Shown: piece after piece, positions 43,218 through 52,255 of the stretch | Layout: every line of letters starts with the position of its first letter | Numbering within the stretch: the first letter of the stretch is position 1 | Assembly (NCBI GenBank): GCA_017623605.1 | Contig: JAGAOR010000005.1 | Span: 1-64,000 of the forward strand | DNA length: 64,000 bases | Direction: 5' to 3' | Source of the DNA: Clostridia bacterium | GTDB lineage: Bacteria; Bacillota; Clostridia; Christensenellales; Borkfalkiaceae | Translations under genes and position numbers: made by a program | Notes under the pieces: generated by a model | Seen by the model: the letters and a program-made list of their open reading frames with translations, nothing else | Told to the model about the DNA's origin: nothing | Databases searched by the model: none

Positions 43218-43262
43218 AGTGCAACACTCCTTGTTTCAGTTTTAACAATTATTTATAAACAG

Positions 43263-43299
43263 AAAAGTCTGCCTTTAATCGAAATAAAAGCAGACTTTT
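43263..43299 (-). terminator. Terminator after the ispH-rpsA fusion
   Basis: AAAAGTCTGC (43263-43272) pairs with GCAGACTTTT (43290-43299). It sits between the ispH-rpsA fusion and htpG on the minus strand, with T-rich sequence downstream. Confidence 0.75.
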
Positions 43300-43325
43300 T
43301 AAATTTTTTATTTTCTATAAAACGA

Positions 43326-45413
43326 TCAGGAGTTCTTATTAAGAAGGTCGGCAATCGAAACTTCGCCCAAACCATCTTCATTCCACTCGGTAACTTCCTC
43401 GGTAGGTTTCGCAGTTTTGGCTTTTCTTGTTTTTTCCTTGTTTTCACCGTCGTCCGTTTTCTTGGATTTTCTTTCTACGTTTTCAGGCTTAGGTTCAAGT
43501 GCTTTGATCGAAAGCGTCATTTTCTTTTCTTCGGGGTTGAGTTTAACGATTTTCGCATCAATTTCCTGTCCGATAGAAAGTGCCGCCGTAGGATTTTCAA
43601 GGAATTCGTGAGAAATCTGGGAAACGTGCACGAGCCCGTCGATACCCTTTTCCACTTCTACGAACGCTCCGAACGGTACGATACGAACGACCTTACCGTG
43701 AATAACGTCGCCTTCCGCGTATTTTTCCGCTGCAAGCTGCCAAGGTTGAGGTTGAAGCTGTTTATAGCCGATAGAAACTTTCTTCGCTTCTTCGTCGATC
43801 TTCAAAACTTTGAATTGATAGGTTTGCCCGATTTCCAAAACGTCGTTTACAGATTTAACGCCCGTCCAAGAAAGATCGGAAATGTGCGCAAGGCAATCAA
43901 AGCCTTTCACAGAAACAAACGCGCCGAACGCCGTGATTCTTTCCACTTTACCCTCTACAACGTCGTCCACGTTAATAGATGCGAAAAATTCCGCTTCCTT
44001 TGCCGCTTTTGCCGCTTCCTTTGCAGCTCTCTCTTCCTCTAAAATGACACGTTGAGAAGCAATAATCTCTTTTCTTCTTTCCGTTTTGATTTCGAGCACA
44101 CGCAGACGAAGCTTTTTGCCTACGTATTTTTCAAGCTCTTTAACGTAGCCTGCGCGAATTTCGCGTGCAGGAACAAAAATCGTATAAGAACCGAGTGCCG
44201 ACGTCAAGCCGCCCTTATTAAAGCCTGTGCATTCCACTTCAAAGTCTTTACCCGATTGAATTTCCGCGATCATAGCTTCTTCCTCTTTCACTTGCTTGAT
44301 CGACTTTTGGGAAAGCTTGACGGGATTGATCGCAACGACCATAAGCTCGATCTCTTCGCCCGTTTTTGCGTTGAAATCGTCTTTATTGTACGTTTCGCAA
44401 TCAACTTCCTCTTTGTCGAGAATGATCTCCTTCTTTGCAAGAGGCAACAACACTGCAACACCCGTGTCGTCTGCCGACGAGATCGTAGCTTTAATCAACT
44501 GTCCTTTTTTGAACCGCGGTTGACTGTCCATTTTTGCAACGACGTTTTCCATCGTTTCTTCCATTGCCGTTGCTTTTGCTTCTGTTTCCATTTCCATTTT
44601 TAAGAGAACCTCCTGAGTTTGCGCGTTAGGAGTGCTTGCACCCGTAACGATACCTACCTTTTCAAACCTTTTGATTGTTTTATATTTTAGATCGGCAGCA
44701 CTCCCCAACCGAATTACGTTTTTACAATACTTCGCGCACAGATCGTATAGCTTGTTGGTGTTGCTGCTGTTTAAGCCTCCGATCACCAAAATCGCGTCGC
44801 ATTGCTTCGCAAGTTCGCTTGCTTCATTTTGTCGTCTTATAGTAGTATAGCAGATTGTTTGAAAAACTTCAACTGTTTTTCCCCTTGTATTTTCAAGATT
44901 TTTTATAATTTTTTCAAATTTTTCCTTTGAATAGGTCGTTTGAGCCACTACACAGCACTTTTTGAGAGGTAAAATCGAAAAATCTTCCGTTTCCGATGAA
45001 AAAATATACGCCGTGTTCTCACACCAACCGTTTAACCCGATTACCTCCGGATGCGTCTTTTCCCCCACGATCACGATCGTATTACCGAGCTCGTATTGCG
45101 CACGAATAATATTTTGCGTTCGGCGGACAAATTCGCAAGTACAATCGACTATCTGAATATTACGGCGCGCGCAATCTTCATAAACGGCTTTCCCTACGCC
45201 GTGCGAACGTATGATCAACGTCGCCCCCTCCGGTACTTCGTCAAGATTTTCCACCATAACGATTCCTCGATTCGTGATCTGCTTAACCACGTCGGGATTG
45301 TGAATGATTTCGCCGTAAATATACGTATTTTTCGGATTGATCGAAAGCGCGGTATCGACCGCTTTTTTTACACCGCTACAAAAGCCGCCGTTTTGTGCAA
45401 CGATAATTTCCAT
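43326..45413 (-). CDS. ispH-rpsA: Fused HMBPP reductase (IspH) and ribosomal protein S1
   Basis: This 695-residue fusion is known in Clostridia. Residues 1-280 are IspH, the 4Fe-4S enzyme that makes IPP and DMAPP in the last MEP step: Cys12 in GGFCSG, Cys93 in DCTC, Cys188 in QTICYTT, with His in EIIHNP and KTHPEV. Residues 300-660 hold four S1 RNA-binding repeats, the last two strongest (ITAFGAFVSVKGFDCLAHIS and IVPFGAFVEVEKGIDGLVHV). The tail is Lys-rich. The rationale for linking isoprenoid synthesis with an mRNA-binding ribosomal protein is unknown. It lies 3 bases after plsC. Confidence 0.95.
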   Translation of the reverse strand: MEIIVAQNGGFCSGVKKAVDTALSINPKNTYIYGEIIHNPDVVKQITNRGIVMVENLDEVPEGATLIIRSHGVGKAVYEDCARRNIQIVDCTCEFVRRTQNIIRAQYELGNTIVIVGEKTHPEVIGLNGWCENTAYIFSSETEDFSILPLKKCCVVAQTTYSKEKFEKIIKNLENTRGKTVEVFQTICYTTIRRQNEASELAKQCDAILVIGGLNSSNTNKLYDLCAKYCKNVIRLGSAADLKYKTIKRFEKVGIVTGASTPNAQTQEVLLKMEMETEAKATAMEETMENVVAKMDSQPRFKKGQLIKATISSADDTGVAVLLPLAKKEIILDKEEVDCETYNKDDFNAKTGEEIELMVVAINPVKLSQKSIKQVKEEEAMIAEIQSGKDFEVECTGFNKGGLTSALGSYTIFVPAREIRAGYVKELEKYVGKKLRLRVLEIKTERRKEIIASQRVILEEERAAKEAAKAAKEAEFFASINVDDVVEGKVERITAFGAFVSVKGFDCLAHISDLSWTGVKSVNDVLEIGQTYQFKVLKIDEEAKKVSIGYKQLQPQPWQLAAEKYAEGDVIHGKVVRIVPFGAFVEVEKGIDGLVHVSQISHEFLENPTAALSIGQEIDAKIVKLNPEEKKMTLSIKALEPKPENVERKSKKTDDGENKEKTRKAKTAKPTEEVTEWNEDGLGEVSIADLLNKNS

Positions 45414-45416
45414 AGT

Positions 45417-46115
45417 TTATTTTTTCTTCTTTTTATTTTCTAAATATTCTTTGTGTTCTTTTCGTAAATTGAGTAAAACCTCGCGAATCTTATCATCCGC
45501 TTTCGAAGCCTCTTCGTCCGTTAATTTCTTATCGTAAAATTCACTCAAATCAACGGGATCACCCACTATGATATGCGCGCAACGGAAAAAGCGAGGTTTT
45601 GAATACAACATCACGGGAATCACGGGCACTTTCGCTTTAATTGCCATAATCGCCGCGCCGTGCTTAAAGGGTAGCATTTCCGCGTCCGTCTTATTTCTCG
45701 TCCCCTCTGGATAAACGGAAATCTTTTCCCCGTTTTTAAGGCACTTAAAGCAATCAAGAAGCGCGCGCACGTCGTTACCGTCGCGATTGACGGAAATAAC
45801 CTTAACTGCGCGACAAAGCCCGCCAAGCAGGGGCGCATTCATATTTTCTTTCTTTGAAAGGAAATGTATCCCATCCCACGTAAGGCAAGCAGGGTAAACA
45901 ATATCAAAAAGCGTATAATGATTGCCAACGAACACGCAAGCACCGTCGGGGGCTTTTCGGTTTCCGTAAAAGCGGAAAGGCTTTAATAAGAAATAAAAAG
46001 GAATCACAATCACGCGTAGAAAATTCAACAAACGCGATACAGAACGCCCCTTTCTGTTCTTCTTAAATAAAATAGAATAGTTTTTTTTCTTTTTCGTAGC
46101 CGATTTTTCTGCCAT
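45417..46115 (-). CDS. plsC: 1-acyl-glycerol-3-phosphate acyltransferase
   Basis: This 232-residue enzyme makes phosphatidic acid for membrane lipids. The HX4D motif is in VGNHYTLFDI and the second motif is YPEGTRNKTD. The N- and C-termini are strongly basic (KKKKNYSILFKKNRKGR and NKKKKK) and should hold the protein to the membrane. Order cmk-plsC-ispH/rpsA is common in Clostridia. Confidence 0.93.
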   Translation of the reverse strand: MAEKSATKKKKNYSILFKKNRKGRSVSRLLNFLRVIVIPFYFLLKPFRFYGNRKAPDGACVFVGNHYTLFDIVYPACLTWDGIHFLSKKENMNAPLLGGLCRAVKVISVNRDGNDVRALLDCFKCLKNGEKISVYPEGTRNKTDAEMLPFKHGAAIMAIKAKVPVIPVMLYSKPRFFRCAHIIVGDPVDLSEFYDKKLTDEEASKADDKIREVLLNLRKEHKEYLENKKKKK

Positions 46116-46131
46116 ATCCGTTTTCCTTTCG

Positions 46132-47142
46132 TTAAATTTTCGATTGAATAACCGCTTTCACCGCGGCAACTACGCTTTCCACGTTCATCTCCGACGTATC
46201 AATCACTATGGCGTCGTCCGCGCACACAAGCGGTGAAAATTCGCGTTCGCTATCCTGCTTATCCCGCGCCACAATCTCCGCGTGTAACTTTTCAAATTCG
46301 ACCGTTTCACCGCGTTCTTGCAATTCCTTAAAACGGCGCATTGCTCGAATCTTGCTATCTGCCGTGATATAAAATTTGAATTTCGCGTCGGGAAGCACGG
46401 TAGAACCTATATCCCGCCCGTCGAGTACGCACGACATACTCTTTGCAATCTCTCTCTGCATTTCCACCATTTTTATACGAACGGCGGGATGCGCGGAAAT
46501 GCTTGAAGCCGCCATAGAAACGGCGTTTTCGCGAATTGCAGAAGAAACGTCCTCGCCGTCAAGTATCGTATGTTGCGCGCCGCCCGAATATTCCACTTTC
46601 ACGTTCAAACCTGGCAACATTTTCTCCACCGCTTCGCGGTTTTTGGGATCGACTCCCAAACGCAAGGCTTTTAAGCCGCAAGCGCGGTACATTGCGCCCG
46701 TGTCTAAATAGAGAATATTATAATCCTTTGCCAAAATTTTCGCAACGGTACTCTTCCCGCTTCCCGCAGGACCGTCCAACGCGATATTATAAATTTCCGA
46801 AATATCCTTTCTCAGCGCTTTCGCTCCTTTTTGGTAAATATGCTTAACGTTCTTATCTTTACGTTCCGTAAACAACATCAGACGAATACAACGCTCTAAC
46901 CCGCCGTTGATCTCTGGCTCAATCGCCGCGAACAAAGGCGCAAAATCGTAGCCCGCCTCCCTCGCTGCTTTTGCGGGATGATTGGAGTGAATATCCGTCG
47001 TGAGCGAAAAAAGAAATCCGCTGATCTCCTCTTTTTGAAGCGCGTTTACCTCAAAAATTTCATCTAACAATGATTTTACAGACGAAAAAATTTCTTCCTT
47101 ACTATCGTTGTCCACCGTGGTTGCGCCGCGTATGATCGTCAT
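46132..47142 (-). CDS. aroH-cmk: Fusion of AroH-type chorismate mutase and cytidylate kinase
   Basis: This 336-residue protein has two domains. Residues 1-115 match monofunctional AroH chorismate mutase: IRGATTV with Arg5, PAKAARE with Arg61, IEPEINGGLERCIR with Glu75 and Arg87, and HIYQKGAKALR with Tyr103. These align with the Bacillus AroH active-site residues (Arg7, Arg63, Glu78, Arg90, Tyr108), so this half should be active. Residues 116-336 are cytidylate kinase with P-loop DGPAGSGKST, LDTGAMYRA and VLDGRDIGSTVLP. The two genes are neighbours in some Firmicutes, so fusion of adjacent genes is the likely origin. It has a strong promoter and a GGGAGG site, and is first in its operon. Confidence 0.92.
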   Translation of the reverse strand: MTIIRGATTVDNDSKEEIFSSVKSLLDEIFEVNALQKEEISGFLFSLTTDIHSNHPAKAAREAGYDFAPLFAAIEPEINGGLERCIRLMLFTERKDKNVKHIYQKGAKALRKDISEIYNIALDGPAGSGKSTVAKILAKDYNILYLDTGAMYRACGLKALRLGVDPKNREAVEKMLPGLNVKVEYSGGAQHTILDGEDVSSAIRENAVSMAASSISAHPAVRIKMVEMQREIAKSMSCVLDGRDIGSTVLPDAKFKFYITADSKIRAMRRFKELQERGETVEFEKLHAEIVARDKQDSEREFSPLVCADDAIVIDTSEMNVESVVAAVKAVIQSKI

Positions 47143-47171
47143 AACGTTCCTCCCGTGTTTCTATTTTTATT

Positions 47172-47200
47172 ATTATAGCCGAATTTCCTTATTTTGTCAA
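47172..47200 (-). promoter_or_regulatory. Promoter of the aroH-cmk/plsC/ispH-rpsA operon
   Basis: On the minus strand, consensus -35 TTGACA (47195-47200) and -10 TATAAT (47172-47177) have a 17-base spacer. Confidence 0.85.
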
Positions 47201-47224
47201 GCTTTTATGCTTTTGATTGTAAAA

Positions 47225-48475
47225 TTATACGATCGTGTTCCCTGCGGCGTAGCCCGTGGCAAACGCAATTTGCATATTGAAACCGCCCGTAAACGCGTCC
47301 ACGTCGAGCACCTCTCCACAAAACTTTAACCCACTCACCTTTTTGCTTTCCATTGTTTTAGGATTGATCTCTACAAGCGACACGCCGCCTGACGTTATAA
47401 TCGCTTCGTTAAAACCGCGCAAGCCTCTTAATTTTATAGGAAAGCTTTTCATCGCTTTCGAAAGCCTTATCCTCTCTTCTTTCGTTACGACGTTCACCGC
47501 TTTTTCCCCAGAAATTCCACATAAAGACAATATCACAGGAATTAGCTTTTGAGGCAATAATTCTACGAGACCGTTGACGATTCGTTTATTTTTATACTTC
47601 TCAAAATCGCGAAGCAAGCGTTTATCCAAGGTTTGCTTATCGAGCGCAGGCTTTAAATCAATATACGCCGTTAATCGTTCTATCGGCAAACGATTGATCA
47701 CGGAAGAAGCAGAAAGGACAATCGGTCCAGATACGCCAAAATGCGTAAACAACATTTCCCCAAATTCCTCATACACAGACTTATTATCCGATTTTACGCA
47801 AAAAGTTACGTTCTTTAAGGTTAAACCTTGCAAATCTTTACAAAAATCGTCCGCCGTGTTCAATCCGCAAAGCCCGCATTTTAAATCGGTTACGGTATGC
47901 CCCGCCTCCCCCGCAAACGTATATCCGTCGCCCGTAGAACCCGTGGAGGGATAACTCAACCCGCCCGTTGCCACGATCGCAACGTCGCAAGGATAGTGCC
48001 CTTTATTTGTGCGCAATTTTACTACGCGTGGTATAATACCTATGTCAGACATAGCATCTTTCTCTTGATAGATATTCTCAACCTTTTCATTTAATCGGAT
48101 TTGAACCCCTATCTCTTTGCAAGCTTTTTCCAAGGTTTTTGTTACGTCACTTGCGTGATCGGAAGAAGGAAAGGCGCGATTTCCGCGCTCTACTTTCACA
48201 GATAAACCGAATTCTTCGAAAAAAGAAATCGTTTTTTGAGGAGGGAATGCATAAATTGCACCACGAAGAAATTTTTCCCCTCGAACGATACTCCGAGAAA
48301 ATTCTTCAGGAGGCACGTCGTTGGTAAAATTACATCTGCCCTTACCTGTTATATATATCTTTTTTCCAAGTTTTTCATTCTTTTCGAATAAGATAACGTT
48401 ATGTCCATTTTTTCCTGCGGCGTACGCTGCCATTAACCCTGCCGCCCCACCGCCTATTATACATACGTTTTTCAT
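47225..48475 (-). CDS. HI0933-family flavoprotein (BaiN/YhiN-like)
   Basis: This 416-residue FAD-binding oxidoreductase of unknown physiological role has the N-terminal dinucleotide fold NVCIIGGGAAGLMAAYAAGK and the family motif GKGRCNFTN. The C-terminal segment with GFNMQIAFATGYAAG closes the FAD site. The start is ATG 48475 with AAGGTG upstream; the frame is open further but without a ribosome site. Relatives include BaiN of bile-acid-converting clostridia, but that activity cannot be assumed. Confidence 0.9.
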   Translation of the reverse strand: MKNVCIIGGGAAGLMAAYAAGKNGHNVILFEKNEKLGKKIYITGKGRCNFTNDVPPEEFSRSIVRGEKFLRGAIYAFPPQKTISFFEEFGLSVKVERGNRAFPSSDHASDVTKTLEKACKEIGVQIRLNEKVENIYQEKDAMSDIGIIPRVVKLRTNKGHYPCDVAIVATGGLSYPSTGSTGDGYTFAGEAGHTVTDLKCGLCGLNTADDFCKDLQGLTLKNVTFCVKSDNKSVYEEFGEMLFTHFGVSGPIVLSASSVINRLPIERLTAYIDLKPALDKQTLDKRLLRDFEKYKNKRIVNGLVELLPQKLIPVILSLCGISGEKAVNVVTKEERIRLSKAMKSFPIKLRGLRGFNEAIITSGGVSLVEINPKTMESKKVSGLKFCGEVLDVDAFTGGFNMQIAFATGYAAGNTIV

Positions 48476-48486
48476 AAAAACACCTT

Positions 48487-48507
48487 GTTTCACATAAAAT
48501 GTTTCAC
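48487..48507 (-). repeat. GTGAAAC-N7-GTGAAAC repeat, copy 3
   Basis: On the minus strand GTGAAAC occurs at 48507-48501 and 48493-48487, again 14 bases apart, followed by AAGGTG, the ribosome site of the flavoprotein gene. It matches the two copies flanking coaE in spacing and in the trailing AA. Confidence 0.6.
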
Positions 48508-48546
48508 GTTTGATTTGTAAAAATTTACACGCGCATTTCATTAAAG

Positions 48547-48580
48547 TTACGCAACCGACTAAAACAAGTCGGTTGCGTAA
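48547..48580 (-). terminator. Terminator after the decarboxylase operon
   Basis: TTACGCAACCGACT (48547-48560) pairs perfectly with AGTCGGTTGCGTAA (48567-48580) around AAAACA, after the last gene of the operon on the minus strand. The U-tract is short. Confidence 0.7.
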
Positions 48581-48601
48581 GGTAAGAATTTTATCTTATT
48601 A

Positions 48602-50035
48602 TTAAACGGGATAAACGCCCGATTTCGCCATATCTCTATCAACTGCTTTCTTTTGCGCCTCTCTCCACTTGAAGAAGTTTTCAGCGACTTGTTCGAATAC
48701 TGCATAGGAAAGAACGTCTTCTTCCTTTTCATAGTATCCAAGCTCGATCACTTTCTTTTTGATTTCCTCGTATTCAGGTTGAAGCAGATCAGCAGGACGG
48801 CAAGTAATTCTTTCCGCATTACCAAGTGCCTTCTTTGCAACTTCCTCGTCGATTGGCATAGGAAGTGAACCGTATTTACCCGCAAGCAAATCTTTCGTTT
48901 CTTTGGTAATCATTTTATATCTTTCGCCCATTACAACGTTGAGTACGGCTTGCGTACCAACGATTTGAGAAGAAGGTGTAACGAGCGGAGGATAACCGCT
49001 ATCTTTACGTACGTTGGGAACTTCGGCAAGACATTCCATAAGCTTATCCGCTTTACCTGCCTTTTCAAGCTGATTGATAAGGTTGGAAAGCATACCGCCG
49101 GGAACTTGATACAAAAGCGTATTCACGTCGATACCTTTGGATTTTTCGTTCAAAATCTTGTCGTCTTTCAAGCGTTTTTCAACCGTCTTGAAATGCTTAA
49201 TAATCGGAAGCAATTTATTGATGTCGATGCCCGTATCGTACGGCGTCCCTTGAAGTGTTGCAACGAGCGGTTCGGTTGCAGGTTGAGAAGTACCGTTTCC
49301 AAGCGGCGACAGCGCAGTATCTACAATGTCTACACCCGCCAAAATCGCCATAAGATATACCATATCGCCCGTACCCGTCGTATTGTGCGTATGCAGGTGA
49401 ATCTTCGTAGTAGGCTTTAACGCCGCTTTCAACGCTTTTACAAGCTCATACGCTTTGAACGGTAACAAAAGGTTTGCCATATCTTTCAAGCAGATATTAT
49501 CCGCACCGCGATCTTCCAAGCTCTTTGCAAGATTTACAAAGTATTCGTTCGTAAATACTTCCTTACCGTCAACGACGGCACTCGTATAACAAATCGTCGC
49601 CTCGCAAACACCGCCGTACTTTTTGATTGCTTTCATAGACGTTTCCAAATTTCTCGGATCGTTCAATGCGTCGAATACACGAACAATGCCTACGCCGTTT
49701 TCAATGGATTTCGCAACGAATTTTTCCACAACGTCGTCCGCATAATGACGGTAACCAAGCAGGTTTTGACCGCGAAGTAACATTTGAATAGGCGTTTTCA
49801 AATGCGCTTTAAGCGTTCTTAAACGTTCCCAAGGATCTTCATTTAAAAAGCGTAAACACGAATCGAACGTTGCGCCACCCCAAGCTTCAATCGAATAATA
49901 CCCGATTTCGTCGAGTTGTTCGAGAACCGGTAACATTTCTTCAATACGCATTCTCGTTGCCGCTTGCGATTGATGCGCGTCGCGCAAAATCGTTTCGGTG
50001 AGCATTACTTTTCTGTTATCAAATTTAAGTTCCAT
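48602..50035 (-). CDS. oadA: Oxaloacetate decarboxylase alpha / pyruvate carboxylase B-type carboxyltransferase
   Basis: This 477-residue protein contains the HMGL-like carboxyltransferase barrel (LTETILRDAHQSQAATRM, IEAWGGATFDSCLRF, VRVFDALNDPRN, CLKDMANLL, LHTHNTTG) and the conserved C-terminal carboxylase domain. The biotin domain is not attached but encoded separately two genes upstream. The enzyme moves CO2 between oxaloacetate/pyruvate and biotin. As the last gene of a sodium-pump operon, it most likely acts as a decarboxylase subunit, though a transcarboxylase 5S role is possible because a second carboxyltransferase is encoded too. Confidence 0.92.
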   Translation of the reverse strand: MELKFDNRKVMLTETILRDAHQSQAATRMRIEEMLPVLEQLDEIGYYSIEAWGGATFDSCLRFLNEDPWERLRTLKAHLKTPIQMLLRGQNLLGYRHYADDVVEKFVAKSIENGVGIVRVFDALNDPRNLETSMKAIKKYGGVCEATICYTSAVVDGKEVFTNEYFVNLAKSLEDRGADNICLKDMANLLLPFKAYELVKALKAALKPTTKIHLHTHNTTGTGDMVYLMAILAGVDIVDTALSPLGNGTSQPATEPLVATLQGTPYDTGIDINKLLPIIKHFKTVEKRLKDDKILNEKSKGIDVNTLLYQVPGGMLSNLINQLEKAGKADKLMECLAEVPNVRKDSGYPPLVTPSSQIVGTQAVLNVVMGERYKMITKETKDLLAGKYGSLPMPIDEEVAKKALGNAERITCRPADLLQPEYEEIKKKVIELGYYEKEEDVLSYAVFEQVAENFFKWREAQKKAVDRDMAKSGVYPV

Positions 50036-50053
50036 AATATTTTACCTCATCAA

Positions 50054-51460
50054 TTAAAAGAGTGAAAGCAGGAAACCTGCCGCAATAGCCGAACCGATAA
50101 CGCCCGCAACGTTCGGTCCCATAGCGTGCATTAACAAATGGTTGCTTGGATCTTCCTCACGACCTACGTCTTCGGAAATACGCGCCGCCATAGGCACGGC
50201 GGATACGCCCGCGCTACCGATCAAAGGATTGATCTTACCACCCGAAAGCTTGCACATTAAGCGTCCCATCAAAAGTCCGCCGATCGTACCGAAAGAGAAA
50301 GCAACGAGTCCAAGCCCGATAATCATAAGCGTTTGCGTCTGCAAGAACGTTGCGCCATACGCTTTACAGCCTACGGAAATCCCGAGGAAAATCGTAACGG
50401 TATTCATAAGTCCGTTTTGCGCCTGCGAAGAAAGCCTGTCGCATACGCCCGATTCTTTTAACAAATTACCAAGCATCAACATACCCAAAAGTGGAACAGC
50501 GTCGGGAAGTAAAATACCAACGACAAGCGTTACTACGATCGGGAATACAATTTTTTCCAACTTACTAACCGTGCGAAGCGGCTTCATCTTAATCGCTCTT
50601 TCCTTTTTGGGCACGAGCAATTTCATAATGGGTTTTTGAATAATCGGAATGAGCGCCATATACGAATACGCCGCAACCGCAATCGCTGAAAGCAAATCTT
50701 CATTCGTAAATTGCGCCAAAGACTGCGTAACGTAAATCGCCGTAGGGCCATCCGCTCCACCGATAATCGCAATTGAGCAAGCCGCCGCAAGATCAAAACC
50801 AAGAAGCGTTGCGCCAACGAGCGTCAAGAAAACGCCAAACTGCGCAGCCGCACCGATCAGCATACTTTTCGGATTGGAAATGAGCGGTCCAAAATCCGTC
50901 ATTGCGCCGATACCAAGAAAGATGAGCGGCGGATAGATAACGTTTTGCACACCAAAGAACAAATACCACAAAAGTCCCGGGTTTTGCACGTTTTCATAGG
51001 TATGCGCAAGCTCTACAAGCTTTTGAATCGCACCATTGACAAATCTATAATTCTTGGGTAAATCGAATGCAAGCTCGACTTGAAGCGCAGAAAATTCTTC
51101 TGCAGTCATAACGTGCCACGTGCTTGACTCAGCAACCCATCGTTTAATTGTTCCGTCGATGATTTCCCAACTTTCTGGTAATTTAAGACCGAGATGCGTC
51201 AATTCTTCCGCGGAAAGCGTCTCCCATGTCTCATATTTACCCCAAAGCACGTCGTAAGCACCCGGGAGATTAATCAAGAACATACCGAACGCGATCGGCA
51301 ATAAGAGCAACGGTTCAAATTTTTTAACGATCGCAAGATAAAACAATACGAACGAAACGAGAATCATCACGTAATTCTCCCAAGAACCGCTCATAAAGCC
51401 CATCGATTCGAATAAGTTCATAAACATCTCACCGACGTTCACAAGCAAATTGTTTGCCAT
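50054..51460 (-). CDS. oadB: Na+-translocating decarboxylase beta subunit with a duplicated insert
   Basis: This 468-residue membrane protein uses carboxybiotin decarboxylation to pump Na+. The core motifs are GIGAMTDFGPLI, SIAIIGGADGPTAIYV and the C-terminal MGPNVAGVIGSAIAAGFLL. Between the first helices (residues 25-68) and the core (from about 160) is an insert of some 90 residues not expected in the family. It holds two related units, from Trp79 and from Trp115, each with the pattern W-x-x-[LM]-[ST]-A-E-E-[LF] ... L-P-x-x-[WY] ... G-x-I-x-x-x-V. The rest looks intact and functional. Confidence 0.92.
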   Translation of the reverse strand: MANNLLVNVGEMFMNLFESMGFMSGSWENYVMILVSFVLFYLAIVKKFEPLLLLPIAFGMFLINLPGAYDVLWGKYETWETLSAEELTHLGLKLPESWEIIDGTIKRWVAESSTWHVMTAEEFSALQVELAFDLPKNYRFVNGAIQKLVELAHTYENVQNPGLLWYLFFGVQNVIYPPLIFLGIGAMTDFGPLISNPKSMLIGAAAQFGVFLTLVGATLLGFDLAAACSIAIIGGADGPTAIYVTQSLAQFTNEDLLSAIAVAAYSYMALIPIIQKPIMKLLVPKKERAIKMKPLRTVSKLEKIVFPIVVTLVVGILLPDAVPLLGMLMLGNLLKESGVCDRLSSQAQNGLMNTVTIFLGISVGCKAYGATFLQTQTLMIIGLGLVAFSFGTIGGLLMGRLMCKLSGGKINPLIGSAGVSAVPMAARISEDVGREEDPSNHLLMHAMGPNVAGVIGSAIAAGFLLSLF

Positions 51461-51483
51461 AATTTTACTCCTATAAATCTATC

Positions 51484-51888
51484 TTAGCTAATTACAGCCA
51501 AAACGGAATCGGATTCCACGTTCGCACCCTTTGCAACTTGGAAGCTTACTACACCGTCGCAAGGTGCGGTGATGTCGTTATCCATTTTCATTGCTTCAAG
51601 CACGAGAATCGGTTGATCCTTTTTCACTGCCGTACCTTCTGCCACGAGCAAGTTTTTAATAAGTCCAGGGAACGGGGAAAGTACTTTTTCGCCGTTTGCA
51701 GGAGCTGCTTTCGCTGCAGGAGCAGGTGCAGGTGCAGGTGCGGGAGTAGCTACGGGAGCAGGTGCAGCTACGGGCGTTGCAACAGGCGCGGCAACAACGG
51801 GTGCAGCCACGACGGGCGCGCTTGCCCCAACTTCTTCTACCCCTACTTGATAAGTTTTTCCGTTTACAGTGATAACAAAATTACGCAT
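51484..51888 (-). CDS. Biotin carrier protein of the decarboxylase
   Basis: This 134-residue protein has a short N-terminal segment, a long Ala/Pro/Val-rich flexible linker (about residues 22-63) and a C-terminal biotinyl domain with the biotinylation motif LEAMKMDND, Lys101. It carries CO2 between the carboxyltransferase and the membrane pump. The linker is built of near-repeats of APVVA and APAP units, so replication slippage may vary its length. Confidence 0.95.
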   Translation of the reverse strand: MRNFVITVNGKTYQVGVEEVGASAPVVAAPVVAAPVATPVAAPAPVATPAPAPAPAPAAKAAPANGEKVLSPFPGLIKNLLVAEGTAVKKDQPILVLEAMKMDNDITAPCDGVVSFQVAKGANVESDSVLAVIS

Positions 51889-51901
51889 AATAGTTTTCTC
51901 C

Positions 51902-52243
51902 TTAAATTCTCTTAATTCTTTTTACCGTAAATCCACATTTGGGATTCGTTTTTTGATAATACGCCATAAGCGCGGCGGTGATCACAGCCACCGTTTCTTC
52001 ATCTACGTCATCCGAGCTTACAACGGGCGTAGCCTGTGTTTGCGTCGATTTCACTTCAACCGTTTTCGGTTTTAACGTCGGATTTGACACCGTCATAATC
52101 TTTCCGACTGCCCAAACTACGGCGATTAAAAGCGCAATCCCCGCGAATACGACTAAAAATCCGATCAGCGCATAAAGCAAAGCTTCGGGCACTTCTACCA
52201 TTCTGCCGCCCTCAGGCAAGGTATTCGTTAATAAATTGAACAT
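51902..52243 (-). CDS. OadG-family sodium pump gamma subunit
   Basis: This 113-residue protein has one membrane helix (LLYALIGFLVVFAGIALLIAVV) near the N-terminus, followed by a polar linker and a C-terminal part (EETVAVITAALMAYYQKTNP) typical of the OadG/MmdD gamma-delta group, which holds the decarboxylase complex together. It lies between the carboxyltransferase and biotin carrier genes. Confidence 0.85.
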   Translation of the reverse strand: MFNLLTNTLPEGGRMVEVPEALLYALIGFLVVFAGIALLIAVVWAVGKIMTVSNPTLKPKTVEVKSTQTQATPVVSSDDVDEETVAVITAALMAYYQKTNPKCGFTVKRIKRI

Positions 52244-52255
52244 CTCTACCTCCTC

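Noticed and set aside
43218..43262. CIRCE heat-shock operator upstream of htpG
   Set aside because: No TTAGCACTC-N9-GAGTGCTAA pattern is present; AGTGTTGCACT is only a 4-base inverted repeat.
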